This document shows, piece after piece, positions 16,142 to 25,352 of a stretch of DNA of 64,000 nucleotides. The stretch spans positions 930,001 to 994,000 of the forward strand of contig NZ_JBHRSH010000002.1 in assembly GCF_042643165.1 (NCBI RefSeq). The letters run 5' to 3'. Below the pieces are notes generated by a model that was given only the letters and a program-made list of their open reading frames with translations, had not been told where the DNA came from and did no database searches. The stretch comes from Hyphococcus aureus. Lineage in GTDB: Bacteria > Pseudomonadota > Alphaproteobacteria > Caulobacterales > Parvularculaceae. The position numbers and the translations under genes are program-made. Numbering within the stretch: the first letter of the stretch is position 1; every line of letters starts with the position of its first letter.

Positions 16142-17763
16142 TGGAATTCGAGATCGGCAATGTCGCTTTCTGCGCCTGCGCCATTGCGGGCTGGCTCGAT
16201 ATTTTGATGGTGCTTGTTCTGTGCGCCGTTCTGATGGCGGGCTATCCGGTCGCGTTCAGCCTTGCGGGCACAGCGCTTCTTTTCGCCGTGCTTGGCCTGA
16301 TGTTCGGCGTCTTTGATATTTCCTATCTCATTCCCTTCCCGCAACGCGTCTTCGGCGCGGTCTCCAACACGACATTAATCGCCGTCCCGATGTTCATTTT
16401 GATGGGCGTCGTTCTGGAGAAATCGAAAATCGCGGAAGAACTGCTCGATGAAATGGCGAAGCTGTTCGGCTCATTGCCGGGGGGACTGGGTTTATCGGTC
16501 ACTATTGTCGGCATGCTCCTCGCCGCCTCGACCGGCATTGTCGGCGCCACCGTCGTCACCATGGGATTGCTCAGCTTGCCGACCATGCTCCGGCGCGGCT
16601 ACGACCCCGCTTTCGCGTCGGGCTCCATCGCCGCGGCGGGCACGCTCGGTCAGATCATCCCGCCGTCAATTGTCTTGATCCTCTTGGGCGATGTGATTTC
16701 CAACGCCTATCAGCGCGCGCAGCTTCAGCAAGGCATCATGTCGCCGGAGACGGTTTCCGTCGGCCATCTTTTCGCCGGCTCGCTGTTCCCGGGGCTGATG
16801 CTTGTCGGGTTTTACATTTGCTGGCAACTCTTCATTGCGGTGACAGCGCCGAAAAAGGCGCCCGCGATCCCTGCAGCCGAACTCGGCAGCCGCAAAGAGG
16901 TCTGGGCCGCCGCCATGAAAACCCTGCCGCCGCCGCTCATCCTGATCATCGCGGTGTTGGGGTCGATCCTTGCGGGCGTCGCCACCCCGACCGAGGCCGC
17001 CAGCGTCGGCGCCATCGGCGCGCTACTCATCGCCGGCATGCGCCTTGCGCCAAAAGGGTCGATCCTTGCGGGGCGGTTTGCGGTTCTTGTTTCCGCCGCC
17101 GCCATCATCGGACTGCTCGCGCTCACCGCCACACTCGATCTGCGTCTTGGCCGCGAAAGCATTTCCACAACAGAGACTGCGGGCATAGCCATCGCCTTCT
17201 TGTTGTTTGCGCTGACGCCCTGGGGCGTTGTCGCCAGCCTGTTCCAGTTGCACCGGGAAAAAGCGATGGCGCCGATCTTCGATCAAACAGCGCGGGTGAC
17301 AACCATGGTGTTCACCATCCTCATCGGCGCAGCCTTGTTCTCGCTAGTTTTCCGCGGGCTCGGCGGCGACGACACGGTCCACCGCGCTTTGGCGGCGACG
17401 CCCGGCGGCGTTGTCGGCGCCGTCCTCACCGTGATGCTGGTGATGTTCGTGCTCGGTTTCTTTCTCGACTTTATCGAGATCACGCTTGTCGTCGTGCCGC
17501 TCGTGGGCCCTCCGCTCCTCGCCATGGGGCTCGACCCCGTATGGCTCGGCGTGATGATGGCGATCAATCTGCAAACGTCATTTCTGACGCCGCCATTCGG
17601 ATTCGCCCTGTTCTATCTAAGGGGTGTCGCGCCGCCGGAAGTTAAAACCGCCGACATCTATCGCGGCGCCATTCCCTATATCGCAATCCAGCTTCTCGCC
17701 CTTGGCGTTCTTGCAATGTGGCCGCAGATTGCAACCTGGCTTCCCGGCGTTCTCTACGGCTAA
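16141..17763 (+). CDS. dctM: TRAP transporter large permease (DctM)
   Basis: 540 residues, compared with about 430 for most DctM subunits. The canonical elements are present: AVPMFILMGVVLEKS, GSIAAAGTLGQIIPPSIVLI, ATPTEAASVGAIGALL and FVLGFFLDFIEITLVVVPLVGPPLLAMG. A stretch at residues ~312-370, placed between the TEAA region and TTMVFTILIGAALFSLVFRG, adds two hydrophobic helices. DctM is the 12-helix sodium-driven transport subunit that pairs with DctQ and receives ligand from DctP. The stop overlaps the end of the convergent flavoprotein by three bases. Confidence 0.94.
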   Translation: MEFEIGNVAFCACAIAGWLDILMVLVLCAVLMAGYPVAFSLAGTALLFAVLGLMFGVFDISYLIPFPQRVFGAVSNTTLIAVPMFILMGVVLEKSKIAEELLDEMAKLFGSLPGGLGLSVTIVGMLLAASTGIVGATVVTMGLLSLPTMLRRGYDPAFASGSIAAAGTLGQIIPPSIVLILLGDVISNAYQRAQLQQGIMSPETVSVGHLFAGSLFPGLMLVGFYICWQLFIAVTAPKKAPAIPAAELGSRKEVWAAAMKTLPPPLILIIAVLGSILAGVATPTEAASVGAIGALLIAGMRLAPKGSILAGRFAVLVSAAAIIGLLALTATLDLRLGRESISTTETAGIAIAFLLFALTPWGVVASLFQLHREKAMAPIFDQTARVTTMVFTILIGAALFSLVFRGLGGDDTVHRALAATPGGVVGAVLTVMLVMFVLGFFLDFIEITLVVVPLVGPPLLAMGLDPVWLGVMMAINLQTSFLTPPFGFALFYLRGVAPPEVKTADIYRGAIPYIAIQLLALGVLAMWPQIATWLPGVLYG

Positions 17764-18977
17764 GCGAGCGCCTTCAGGTCGACGTTTGTATCCGCAAGCT
17801 TCGCCGGATCGAGCGTTGCGCCAGTCATTATCAGCTTCTTGCCCATGGCGAATGACGCCGGGTCGTTAATCGCGTCAACAGCCAGCGCCTTGCCGTCTTT
17901 CAGATACCAGACGGCGAATTTTTTCTCCGCCGGATCGCCGCGCACGATTAAATCATCATGGCCTTCCATCAAGCCGACCGTCTGCAGCTTCACATCATAC
18001 TGATCGGACCAGAACCATGGCAGCGCATCATAAACGGTTTCATTGCCGAGCATGTTCGCGGCGGCGGCTTTCGCCTGTTCTATAGCGTTGGGGACGGATT
18101 CAAGACGCATCCGTCGGCCATAACGGGGCGACGGAAAGTTGGTGCAATCGCCTGCTGCAAAAATTGACGGATCTGACGAGCGCGCATGCTCGTCGACAAT
18201 AATGCCGTTCTCGACGTCAAGACCAGCGGTGACTGCAAGCGAGACTTCCGGCGCGGCTCCAATGCCCACCAGCGCGGTTTCGCACTCGATGACTTCGCCA
18301 TCCTGAAGCCGCGCGCCGTGAATGCGTCCCTCGCCTTCAAAACCCGCAAAGGCCGCCCCAAGTCGCAGATCGACGCCTGCATTCTTGTGAAGGCTCTCGT
18401 AAAAAGCCGACACCGGCTCGCTCGCGACGCGCGCCAGCACGCGCGGCGCCATTTCGAGCACTGTCACTTCGCGGCCGGCCTGACGCGCGACAGCGGCGAC
18501 TTCCAGTCCGATATAACCGGCGCCGACAATCACGACACGGCCGGGAGCCGCCAGCATTGGACGCAGCGAATCCGAATCCGCAAGGGTCCGTAAATAATGA
18601 ACGCCCGTCAGGTCCGCGCCGGGCGCAGAGATCCGCCGCGGCGGCGCGCCCGTTGCAATCAACAGCGCGTCATAGAGATGGGTTTCGCCGTCATCTGTTG
18701 AAACAGCCTTGGCCTTGCGATCGATGCCGGTGGCGTGCACGCCGAGATGAAGCGCAATCTCCTGGCTTTCATAAAACTCTGCAGGTCTCAAATAGAGACG
18801 CGCCTCGTCAAGATCGCCTTTGAGATAAGCCTTCGATAGTGGCGGGCGCTGATAGGGCGGCGCTTCTTCGGCGCCGATCATTGTGATCGCGCCTTTGTAC
18901 CCACCCTGACGCAAGGAAACAGCGGCCTGTGCGCCCGCCTGCCCCGCGCCGATAATAACAATGCGTTCTACCGCCAT
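17760..18977 (-). CDS. Ferredoxin-reductase-like NAD(P)/FAD oxidoreductase
   Basis: 405 residues of the putidaredoxin/rhodocoxin reductase group: IVIIGAGQAGAQAAVSLRQGGY (FAD), PPYQRPPLSKAYLKG (the conserved proline-rich loop), VVIVGAGYIGLEVAAVARQAG (NADH) and IFAAGDCTNFPS (second FAD motif). These enzymes pass electrons from NADH to a 2Fe-2S ferredoxin that serves a P450 or oxygenase. No ferredoxin or P450 gene lies beside it, so its partner must be encoded elsewhere, or it has another role such as rubredoxin reduction. It is convergent with dctM. Confidence 0.9.
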   Translation of the reverse strand: MAVERIVIIGAGQAGAQAAVSLRQGGYKGAITMIGAEEAPPYQRPPLSKAYLKGDLDEARLYLRPAEFYESQEIALHLGVHATGIDRKAKAVSTDDGETHLYDALLIATGAPPRRISAPGADLTGVHYLRTLADSDSLRPMLAAPGRVVIVGAGYIGLEVAAVARQAGREVTVLEMAPRVLARVASEPVSAFYESLHKNAGVDLRLGAAFAGFEGEGRIHGARLQDGEVIECETALVGIGAAPEVSLAVTAGLDVENGIIVDEHARSSDPSIFAAGDCTNFPSPRYGRRMRLESVPNAIEQAKAAAANMLGNETVYDALPWFWSDQYDVKLQTVGLMEGHDDLIVRGDPAEKKFAVWYLKDGKALAVDAINDPASFAMGKKLIMTGATLDPAKLADTNVDLKALA

Positions 18978-19048
18978 ATAAAATCGTCCGTCGCCGCCGT
19001 TTTTTATCCCGGGACCCTATTAGAAGAAATAACAGCAGATTCCACCCC

Positions 19049-19111
19049 TGCCTATTCCATTTCGCGGCTGATTGCCTATTGGTAGCGCCCCGTAACCGAT
19101 ACTGTAACCGA
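19049..19111 (+). promoter_or_regulatory. Upstream region of glcB with paired direct repeats
   Basis: The 158-bp spacer before glcB contains TGCCTATT at 19049 and 19073 (24 bases apart) and GTAACCGA at 19092 and 19104 (12 bases apart). The second GTAACCGA is preceded by CT, giving CTGTAA, the same half-site found as a palindrome before aceA. Spacings near whole helical turns suggest protein binding. Whether RamB binds here is a guess. Confidence 0.3.
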
Positions 19112-19135
19112 GATCATAGCCTACAGGAAACTAAG

Positions 19136-21286
19136 ATGACGAACCGCGCGCAACTGACTATTGCACCTGAACTCGCCGCCTTTATCGAAGATGAAGCGCT
19201 CCCCGGAACAGGTGTGAGCGCTGACGATTTCTGGAGCGGCTTTGCAGAAGTCATCGCCGATCTCGCCCCTCGTAACCGGGAATTGCTGGCGAAACGCGAT
19301 GCGTTACAGGCGAAACTCGATGACTGGCACCGCGCGCATAAAGGCAAGTACGACGTTGCGGCCTATACCGCGTTTCTCAAAGAGATCGGCTATCTGGTCC
19401 CCGAGCCCGCGCCGTTCGAAATCTCCACCGCAAATGTCGACGAGGAATTGCGCGCCGTTGCAGGGCCGCAGCTTGTCGTGCCGGTCAACAACGCCCGCTA
19501 TGCGCTGAACGCCGCCAACGCCCGTTGGGGCTCGCTTTATGATGCGCTCTACGGAACAGACGCCATTCCCGAAGACGGCGGCGCGGAAAAAGGCAAGACC
19601 TACAATCCGAAACGCGGTGACAAAGTCATCGCCCGCGCACGCGCGCTGCTCGATCTTGCGGCGCCGCTTGAAAAAGGCTCACACGCCGACGCGCTTTCCT
19701 ATAGCGTCAAAGACGGCGCTTTAATCGTCGACACCGTACAGGGTGAAACTGCACTTGCGCAGCCGGAGAAATTTGTCGGCTTTCGCGGCGACGCCGCCAA
19801 GCCGGATGCGGTTCTTCTCAAAAACAACGGCCTCCACCTGGAAATCGTCATCGATCCGGAAAGCCCCATCGGCAAGACCGACAAGGCAGGCGTCGCCGAT
19901 GTAATTATTGAAGCCGCAGTCTCAACGATCATGGATTGCGAAGATTCCGTCGCCGCTGTCGACGCGGAAGACAAAGTCACGGTCTACCGCAACTGGCTCG
20001 GCCTGATGAAGGGCGATCTCGAAGACACCTTCGACAAGAACGGCGAGAAAATGACCCGGCGGCTCAATCCGGACCGGGACTATGTCTCGCCGGACGGCAA
20101 GGCGTTCTCGCTGCATGGCCGCTCAATGATGCTGGTCCGGAATGTCGGCCACCACATGATGACGGGCGCCATTCGCGATACTGATGGCAATGAAATTCCT
20201 GAAACCATGATGGATGCGGCGGTGACGTCGCTGATCGCGCTTCACGATTTGAAGAATACGCATGTGAATTCCCGCGCAGGATCGGTCTATATCGTCAAGC
20301 CGAAGCTGCATGGACCGGAAGAAGCCGCCTTCGCCGCCGAATTGTTCGAGCGCGTCGAGGCGATGCTCGGTATGGCGAAAAATACGCTGAAAATCGGCGT
20401 GATGGATGAAGAAAAACGCACCTCCGCCAATCTCGGCGCCTGCATTCACGCGGTTCGCGAACGTCTTGTTTTCATCAATACCGGCTTCCTCGACCGCACC
20501 GGCGATGAAATCCATACAATCATGCAAGGCGGGCCCATTATCCGTAAAAACGAGGTCAAAAACTCGGCCTGGATCGCAGCTTACGAGGCGCGCAATGTGG
20601 GCATCGGCCTCGCCTGCGGCCTTGCCGGCAAGGCGCAGATCGGCAAGGGCATGTGGGCGGCGCCCGATATGATGGCGTCGATGCTCGAGCAGAAAATCGG
20701 CCACCCGAAAGCGGGCGCCACCACCGCCTGGACGCCCTCGCCCACCGCCGCGGCGCTCCACGCCATGCACTATCACGAAGTTGATGTTTTCAAACGACAG
20801 GAAGAACTCAAAGGCCAAGCCACTGGCGATCTCGACAAATTGCTGACCCCGCCCTTCGCGGATGGCGTCAATTTCAGCGAAGACGAAATTCGCGAGGAGC
20901 TCGACAACAACGCGCAGGGCATTCTCGGTTACGTCGTGCGCTGGGTCGATCACGGCGTCGGCTGTTCCAAAGTGCCCGACATTCACGATGTGGGCCTGAT
21001 GGAAGACCGCGCGACCTTGCGCATCTCATCGCAGCACATCGCCAACTGGCTGATGCACGGACTTCTGACTGAGGATCAGGTGATGGAAGCCATGAAGCGC
21101 ATGGCCGCCGTGGTCGACAAACAAAACGCCAGCGATCCCGCCTATACGCCCATGGCGCCGGACTTCAACGGCCCGGCCTTCAAGGCGGCTTGCGATCTCA
21201 TTTTCAGAGGCGCGGAACAGGCGAACGGTTACACCGAGTTCCTGCTCACGCGCTGGCGGAAAGAAGCGAAAGCCGTGCAAGGATAG
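19136..21286 (+). CDS. glcB: Malate synthase G
   Basis: 716 residues, the normal length of malate synthase G, beginning at the ATG preceded by ACAGGAAA. AAVSTIMDCEDSVAAVDAEDKV is the signature that binds glyoxylate and magnesium, and RAGSVYIVKPKLHGPEE the acetyl-CoA region; IGVMDEEKRTSANLGACI and TTAWTPSPTAAALHAMHYHEVDV are also diagnostic. It condenses glyoxylate with acetyl-CoA to malate in the cytoplasm, the second step of the glyoxylate bypass. Isocitrate lyase lies 2.3 kb downstream, with its probable regulator in between. Confidence 0.98.
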   Translation: MTNRAQLTIAPELAAFIEDEALPGTGVSADDFWSGFAEVIADLAPRNRELLAKRDALQAKLDDWHRAHKGKYDVAAYTAFLKEIGYLVPEPAPFEISTANVDEELRAVAGPQLVVPVNNARYALNAANARWGSLYDALYGTDAIPEDGGAEKGKTYNPKRGDKVIARARALLDLAAPLEKGSHADALSYSVKDGALIVDTVQGETALAQPEKFVGFRGDAAKPDAVLLKNNGLHLEIVIDPESPIGKTDKAGVADVIIEAAVSTIMDCEDSVAAVDAEDKVTVYRNWLGLMKGDLEDTFDKNGEKMTRRLNPDRDYVSPDGKAFSLHGRSMMLVRNVGHHMMTGAIRDTDGNEIPETMMDAAVTSLIALHDLKNTHVNSRAGSVYIVKPKLHGPEEAAFAAELFERVEAMLGMAKNTLKIGVMDEEKRTSANLGACIHAVRERLVFINTGFLDRTGDEIHTIMQGGPIIRKNEVKNSAWIAAYEARNVGIGLACGLAGKAQIGKGMWAAPDMMASMLEQKIGHPKAGATTAWTPSPTAAALHAMHYHEVDVFKRQEELKGQATGDLDKLLTPPFADGVNFSEDEIREELDNNAQGILGYVVRWVDHGVGCSKVPDIHDVGLMEDRATLRISSQHIANWLMHGLLTEDQVMEAMKRMAAVVDKQNASDPAYTPMAPDFNGPAFKAACDLIFRGAEQANGYTEFLLTRWRKEAKAVQG

Positions 21287-21302
21287 GCTCTAACTTTGAA
21301 GG

Positions 21303-21830
21303 CTAGGGCACACTACCTAAGTCCAAATCAGGCATGAGAAAAATCGATAGGTTAAATTCGTCGTTGTGACGCCACCCGTGCTGGCCTTTCTCAAAAGCCA
21401 GAACCCATTCGTCGCTAAGATTCAGCTTCGCCGAAAAGAAATCTATCATCTCAATAGCCTCAACTCGAGGCGCTTTCGCACGTTTTGGCACAACTGAACC
21501 AACCCATATTGACGAGCGCTGCACACATTCACGATCGTGGTCGAACTCAACAGCCATTATCGTGGCAATATCGCCGGGCGTTCCCGGCTCAGGGAGCATC
21601 CAAACTCTTCCTACACCCACAAATCCATTCTCGGTTTGAGTATATTGGTCAAAATCGAAGCCATCGAGATGACAATACGTGTTGGATGGTTTGAACTGCC
21701 AGATAACTCTTTCGAGCAAAGTCCAGCGCGCAAAAGTAAACTCCCATTTGCGGTCTTCATCCAAATCGTCAAAAAAAGCATCGAACAGAGCGCTCTCGCG
21801 CCCAGCCACGGTAAAGTCATATTTTTTCAT
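21303..21830 (-). CDS. Uncharacterised 175-residue protein downstream of the regulator
   Basis: I recognise no family. The 175-residue product is acidic and soluble, with no signal or membrane helix. Its middle is rich in aromatic residues (WTLLERVIWQFKPSNTYCHLDG, GFVGVGRVWMLPEP) and the C-terminus reads FFSAKLNLSDEWVLAFEKGQ. Base composition is visibly more AT-rich than glcB or the regulator, hinting at acquisition. GGAA precedes the ATG. It follows the RamB-type gene on the same strand by 76 bp and is tail-to-tail with glcB, so it could be read through from the regulator. Confidence 0.65.
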   Translation of the reverse strand: MKKYDFTVAGRESALFDAFFDDLDEDRKWEFTFARWTLLERVIWQFKPSNTYCHLDGFDFDQYTQTENGFVGVGRVWMLPEPGTPGDIATIMAVEFDHDRECVQRSSIWVGSVVPKRAKAPRVEAIEMIDFFSAKLNLSDEWVLAFEKGQHGWRHNDEFNLSIFLMPDLDLGSVP

Positions 21831-21906
21831 GAAATTCCATGCGCTGTTTCAGCATGGTGAGTTGCAAAGTTGCTGATACTTAATAGTTGATTTCTCTGTC
21901 AACTAC

Positions 21907-23343
21907 TTACCTGTCCGAAAAACCGAACGGCGCAATCGTGCGGCGATAATCATCCGGCAAAACCTGCCGACCGATCGGCGGTTCGGCGCGGGCAGCGCAT
22001 TCGATGCGGTGACAAAGTTTGCAGGCGATGCCGATAGGCGTGGGCTTTGCGTCTTTGATCTCCATCCCTTGCGTATAGATCAGCCGGTGCGCGTGTTTCG
22101 CGGCGCAGCCAAGGGCCACAGCGCGTTCAATGCGCGGGGCGCCATAAGCGCCGCCGCCCGCCGTCACCGTGCGCACGATAGTGAAGAACTTCTCGCCATC
22201 TGGCAGCTCCACCCATTCAGTGAGAATTTCGCGCGGGGTGCGGAACGCCTGGTGCAACGACCACAACGGGCATGAGCCGCCATGACGCGCGAACGGAAAG
22301 CCGGCGCCGTCGAGCCGCTTCGACACATTGCCTGCCGCATCGACGCGAATGAAGAAAAACGGCCCCCCCTCCTGCCCCGGCTGTTGCAGGGTCGTCAGGC
22401 GATGGGCGATCTGTTCGAAGCTGGCGCCGAATTGCCGCGACAAAGCCTCGATATCGTATTTGCGGCGCTCGGCCGCTTTGACGAAAGCGCGATAAGGCAT
22501 CATCAGCGCGCCAGCGGCGTAGCTCGCCAACGCCCTTCGCGCGAGACGCTCACTGTTTTCCGAGGTGAATCCGCCTTCGCCAAGCGCCTCATCAATTGTC
22601 TCACGCATGTCGAGATAGGCGATCTGCAGCGCTAGCTGAAAGTTTTGGCTGGCGCGATCGAGCGTTTCATCCAGCACGATTTCACCGCGATGCCGGTCGA
22701 GGCGGCGCACCGCGCCCATCATAATATCGGGCGGGAAACGCCGGACCCCTAACTTGTGTTGTTCTTTGAAATAGCTTTCGAAATTATCGGCGCTCCCAAA
22801 GGCCCGGGCAATGTCCGCCGCGATCCGCTCCGCGTGATCGTCAATCGCCGGAAAACAATTTCGCCGCGCCGACAAAAACCGCCGCGCTTCGGCCACCGGG
22901 TCCGGCGCGCTTTTCATTTTGTCGGATCCATCGCCGCCATGATCAGCCAAGGCCAGTTGCCCGTCACGATAGGCGGTGTACAGACGAAGTACCGCTTCCG
23001 CCACCGCCGGATAGGAGCGCGAGACGTCCTCCACATCCATCGGCGACAGTTCGAGATCGGTGAACAAGGGATCGCGCATCACGCCGTCGAGACGCGCGGC
23101 GAACTCCTCACCCCGGTCGCCGGCCAGCGAGGCCACATCGAGCTGATAGGTTTGAGCGAGCTTGAGGAGCATCTCGGCCGTCATCGGCCGCTGATTGCGC
23201 TCCATGAGCGCGATGTAGGATGGCGAGACGCCAATATCCTCGGCCATGACGGCCTGGGTCAGCCCCATCTCCCGCCGGAGGCGGCGCAGGCGCGGCCCCA
23301 TAAAGGCCGCCCTGTCTCTGGTTTTGTCCTTGGCCCTGGCCAT
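21907..23343 (-). CDS. ramB: XRE/ScfR-type short-chain fatty-acyl regulator (RamB-like)
   Basis: 478 residues. Residues ~17-70 are a Cro/C1-type helix-turn-helix (LRRLRREMGLTQAVMAEDIGVSPSYIALMERNQR). The centre resembles the IrrE/ImmA-peptidase-like sensor region, and the C-terminus is the DUF2083 domain with cysteines in GCAAKHAHRL, ACKLCHRIECAAR. Regulators of this architecture, RamB and its relatives, control isocitrate lyase and other acetate or propionate genes and respond to acyl-CoA levels. The gene is divergent from aceA, the arrangement expected for that role. AAGGAAA precedes the ATG. Confidence 0.88.
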   Translation of the reverse strand: MARAKDKTRDRAAFMGPRLRRLRREMGLTQAVMAEDIGVSPSYIALMERNQRPMTAEMLLKLAQTYQLDVASLAGDRGEEFAARLDGVMRDPLFTDLELSPMDVEDVSRSYPAVAEAVLRLYTAYRDGQLALADHGGDGSDKMKSAPDPVAEARRFLSARRNCFPAIDDHAERIAADIARAFGSADNFESYFKEQHKLGVRRFPPDIMMGAVRRLDRHRGEIVLDETLDRASQNFQLALQIAYLDMRETIDEALGEGGFTSENSERLARRALASYAAGALMMPYRAFVKAAERRKYDIEALSRQFGASFEQIAHRLTTLQQPGQEGGPFFFIRVDAAGNVSKRLDGAGFPFARHGGSCPLWSLHQAFRTPREILTEWVELPDGEKFFTIVRTVTAGGGAYGAPRIERAVALGCAAKHAHRLIYTQGMEIKDAKPTPIGIACKLCHRIECAARAEPPIGRQVLPDDYRRTIAPFGFSDR

Positions 23344-23380
23344 CGCGTTTCCTTAGAGTTTCAGCCCTTACAAGTTATGA

Positions 23381-23409
23381 CTTTACATACTTACAGGAAT
23401 TTTCTGTAA
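23381..23409. promoter_or_regulatory. Palindromic operator candidate between ramB-like gene and aceA
   Basis: The spacer contains a perfect inverted repeat TTACAG-GAATTTT-CTGTAA (23391-23409), and a further TTACA copy 8 bases upstream (23383-23387). The arms CTTTACA (23381) and TGTAAAG (23404) also mirror each other. The cluster sits nearly midway between the two divergent starts and is the best candidate binding site for the adjacent regulator. A TTGACA follows at 23413, although no good -10 is visible at standard spacing. Confidence 0.55.
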
Positions 23410-23543
23410 AGTTTGACAATAAGACTTTTTCGCGCCTGCACAAACCCTTTTCAGCCCCCTATTTTCACACCCAATGGCGCAGACGGGCCCTGAACCCCCG
23501 ACCGCCACAGTAAAATTGTCTAAGTGAATCAAAGGGAAATCGA

Positions 23544-25142
23544 ATGACTTATCTGGAGAATCTGAGCACAGCAGCCAGCACTATCAAAAGCCAGGACGGC
23601 TGGAACGGGATCGACGCCGAATCCGTGGCCCGGATGCGCCTCCAGAATCGTTTCCACACCGGGCTCGATATCGCGAAATATACGGCGGGGATCATGCGGG
23701 CCGACATGGAAGCCTATGATCGCGACCCCGCGAATTACACCCAGTCGCTTGGATGCTGGCACGGCTTTATCGGCCAGCAGAAAATGATCGCCATCAAGAA
23801 GCATTTCGGCGAGACCAAAGGCAAATATCTCTACCTCTCCGGCTGGATGGTCGCGGCGCTGCGCTCCGAATTCGGTCCCCTGCCTGACCAGTCCATGCAT
23901 GAGAAAACCTCCGTGCCGGCCCTGATCGAGGAACTCTACACCTTCCTCAAACAGGCTGACGCGCGCGAGCTTGGGCTTCTCTTCCGCGATCTCGACGCCG
24001 CGCGCGAGGCTGGCGATCAGGTGACGGAAAAACAGGCCCTCAACAAAATCGACAATTTCCAGACCCATGTCGTGCCGATCATCGCCGACATCGACGCCGG
24101 TTTCGGCAACGCAGAGGCGACTTACCTGCTCGCCAAGAAAATGATCGAGGCTGGCGCCTGCGCGCTGCAAATTGAAAATCAGGTCTCGGACGAAAAACAA
24201 TGCGGCCACCAGGACGGCAAGGTTACGGTTCCGCATGAAGACTTCCTCGCGAAAATTCGCGCCTGCCGCTACGCCTTTCTAGAGCTTGGCGTTGACGACG
24301 GAATCATCGTCGCGCGTACGGACTCTCTCGGCGCCGGTCTGACCAAACAGATCGCATTCACCGCAGAGCCGGGCGATCTCGGCGACCAGTATAACTCTTT
24401 CCTCGATTGCGAAGAGGTCGCCGCCAATGACATCAACAATGGCGATGTCGTCATCACGCGCGACGGCAAGCTGATGCGCCCGAAACGCCTGCGGTCAAAC
24501 CTCTTCCAGTTCCGCAAGGGCACCGGCGAAGACCGCTGCGTTCTCGACTGCATCACCTCGCTTCAGCATGGCGCCGATCTTCTCTGGATCGAAACCGAAA
24601 AGCCGCATGTGGAGCAGATCGCCGGCATGGTCGACCGCATTCGTGAAGTCATTCCGAACGCCAAGCTCGTCTACAACAACTCACCGAGCTTTAACTGGAC
24701 GCTGAATTTCCGCCAGCAGGTCTTCGACGCCTGGTCGAGCGAAGGCAAAGATGTTTCCGCCTATAACCGCGACAAGCTGATGAGCGTTGATTATGACGAC
24801 ACCGAGCTTGCGCTCGAAGCGGACAAGCGCATTCAGACATTCCAGGCCGATGCGTCGAAGCGCGCCGGCATCTTCCACCACCTCATCACGCTGCCGACCT
24901 ATCACACGGCGGCGCTCTCCACGGACAATCTCGCCAAACGCTATTTCGGCGAAGAAGCGATGCTGGGCTATGTCAAAAACGTCCAGCGCGAGGAGATCCG
25001 CCAGGGCATCGCCTGCGTCAAGCACCAGAACATGTCGGGCTCGGACATTGGCGATGATCACAAGGAATATTTCGCGGGTGAAGCGGCGCTGAAAGCGGGC
25101 GGTAAAGACAATACAATGAACCAGTTCGCAGCAGCCAGCTAA
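23544..25142 (+). CDS. aceA: Isocitrate lyase (about 530-residue subfamily)
   Basis: 532 residues, longer than the E. coli-type enzyme (434) and similar to the Pseudomonas aeruginosa-like subfamily. The active-site cysteine motif reads KQCGH (residues 218-222) instead of the common KKCGH, as in that subfamily. IIADIDAGFGNAEATYLLAKKMIEAG is the metal/substrate region, and PSFNWTLNF the later conserved loop. It splits isocitrate into succinate and glyoxylate. AAAGGGAAA precedes the ATG, a probable operator lies in the spacer with the divergent regulator, and a strong terminator follows. Confidence 0.97.
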   Translation: MTYLENLSTAASTIKSQDGWNGIDAESVARMRLQNRFHTGLDIAKYTAGIMRADMEAYDRDPANYTQSLGCWHGFIGQQKMIAIKKHFGETKGKYLYLSGWMVAALRSEFGPLPDQSMHEKTSVPALIEELYTFLKQADARELGLLFRDLDAAREAGDQVTEKQALNKIDNFQTHVVPIIADIDAGFGNAEATYLLAKKMIEAGACALQIENQVSDEKQCGHQDGKVTVPHEDFLAKIRACRYAFLELGVDDGIIVARTDSLGAGLTKQIAFTAEPGDLGDQYNSFLDCEEVAANDINNGDVVITRDGKLMRPKRLRSNLFQFRKGTGEDRCVLDCITSLQHGADLLWIETEKPHVEQIAGMVDRIREVIPNAKLVYNNSPSFNWTLNFRQQVFDAWSSEGKDVSAYNRDKLMSVDYDDTELALEADKRIQTFQADASKRAGIFHHLITLPTYHTAALSTDNLAKRYFGEEAMLGYVKNVQREEIRQGIACVKHQNMSGSDIGDDHKEYFAGEAALKAGGKDNTMNQFAAAS

Positions 25143-25177
25143 GTTCTTTTTCAGGGAGGGAACGTCCTCGCGAAACG

Positions 25178-25215
25178 CGCCGCCGGAGCATCGGTCCCCG
25201 CTCCGGCGGCGTTTT
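25178..25215 (+). terminator. Rho-independent terminator after aceA
   Basis: CGCCGCCGGAGC and GCTCCGGCGGCG form a perfect 12-bp stem with a 10-base loop, followed by TTTT, starting 36 bases after the aceA stop. It indicates that aceA is transcribed separately from the GST gene. Confidence 0.85.
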
Positions 25216-25352
25216 CATGTCCGCCACCAGGAACGCACCAAGCGGGAAATTCATAAAAACCGGGGCATTTACTTCGCCTTGCGGCAGTTTCGGCGCGCCG
25301 GGTTCGGATAGGGTCAGGCCAACAAAAATCCAGTAGTTCAGGAGAAACGGCC

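Noticed and set aside
17760..17763. Overlap of dctM and the flavoprotein stops as a possible frameshift
   Set aside because: Both reading frames end in intact, family-typical C-termini; a short convergent overlap is common in compact genomes.
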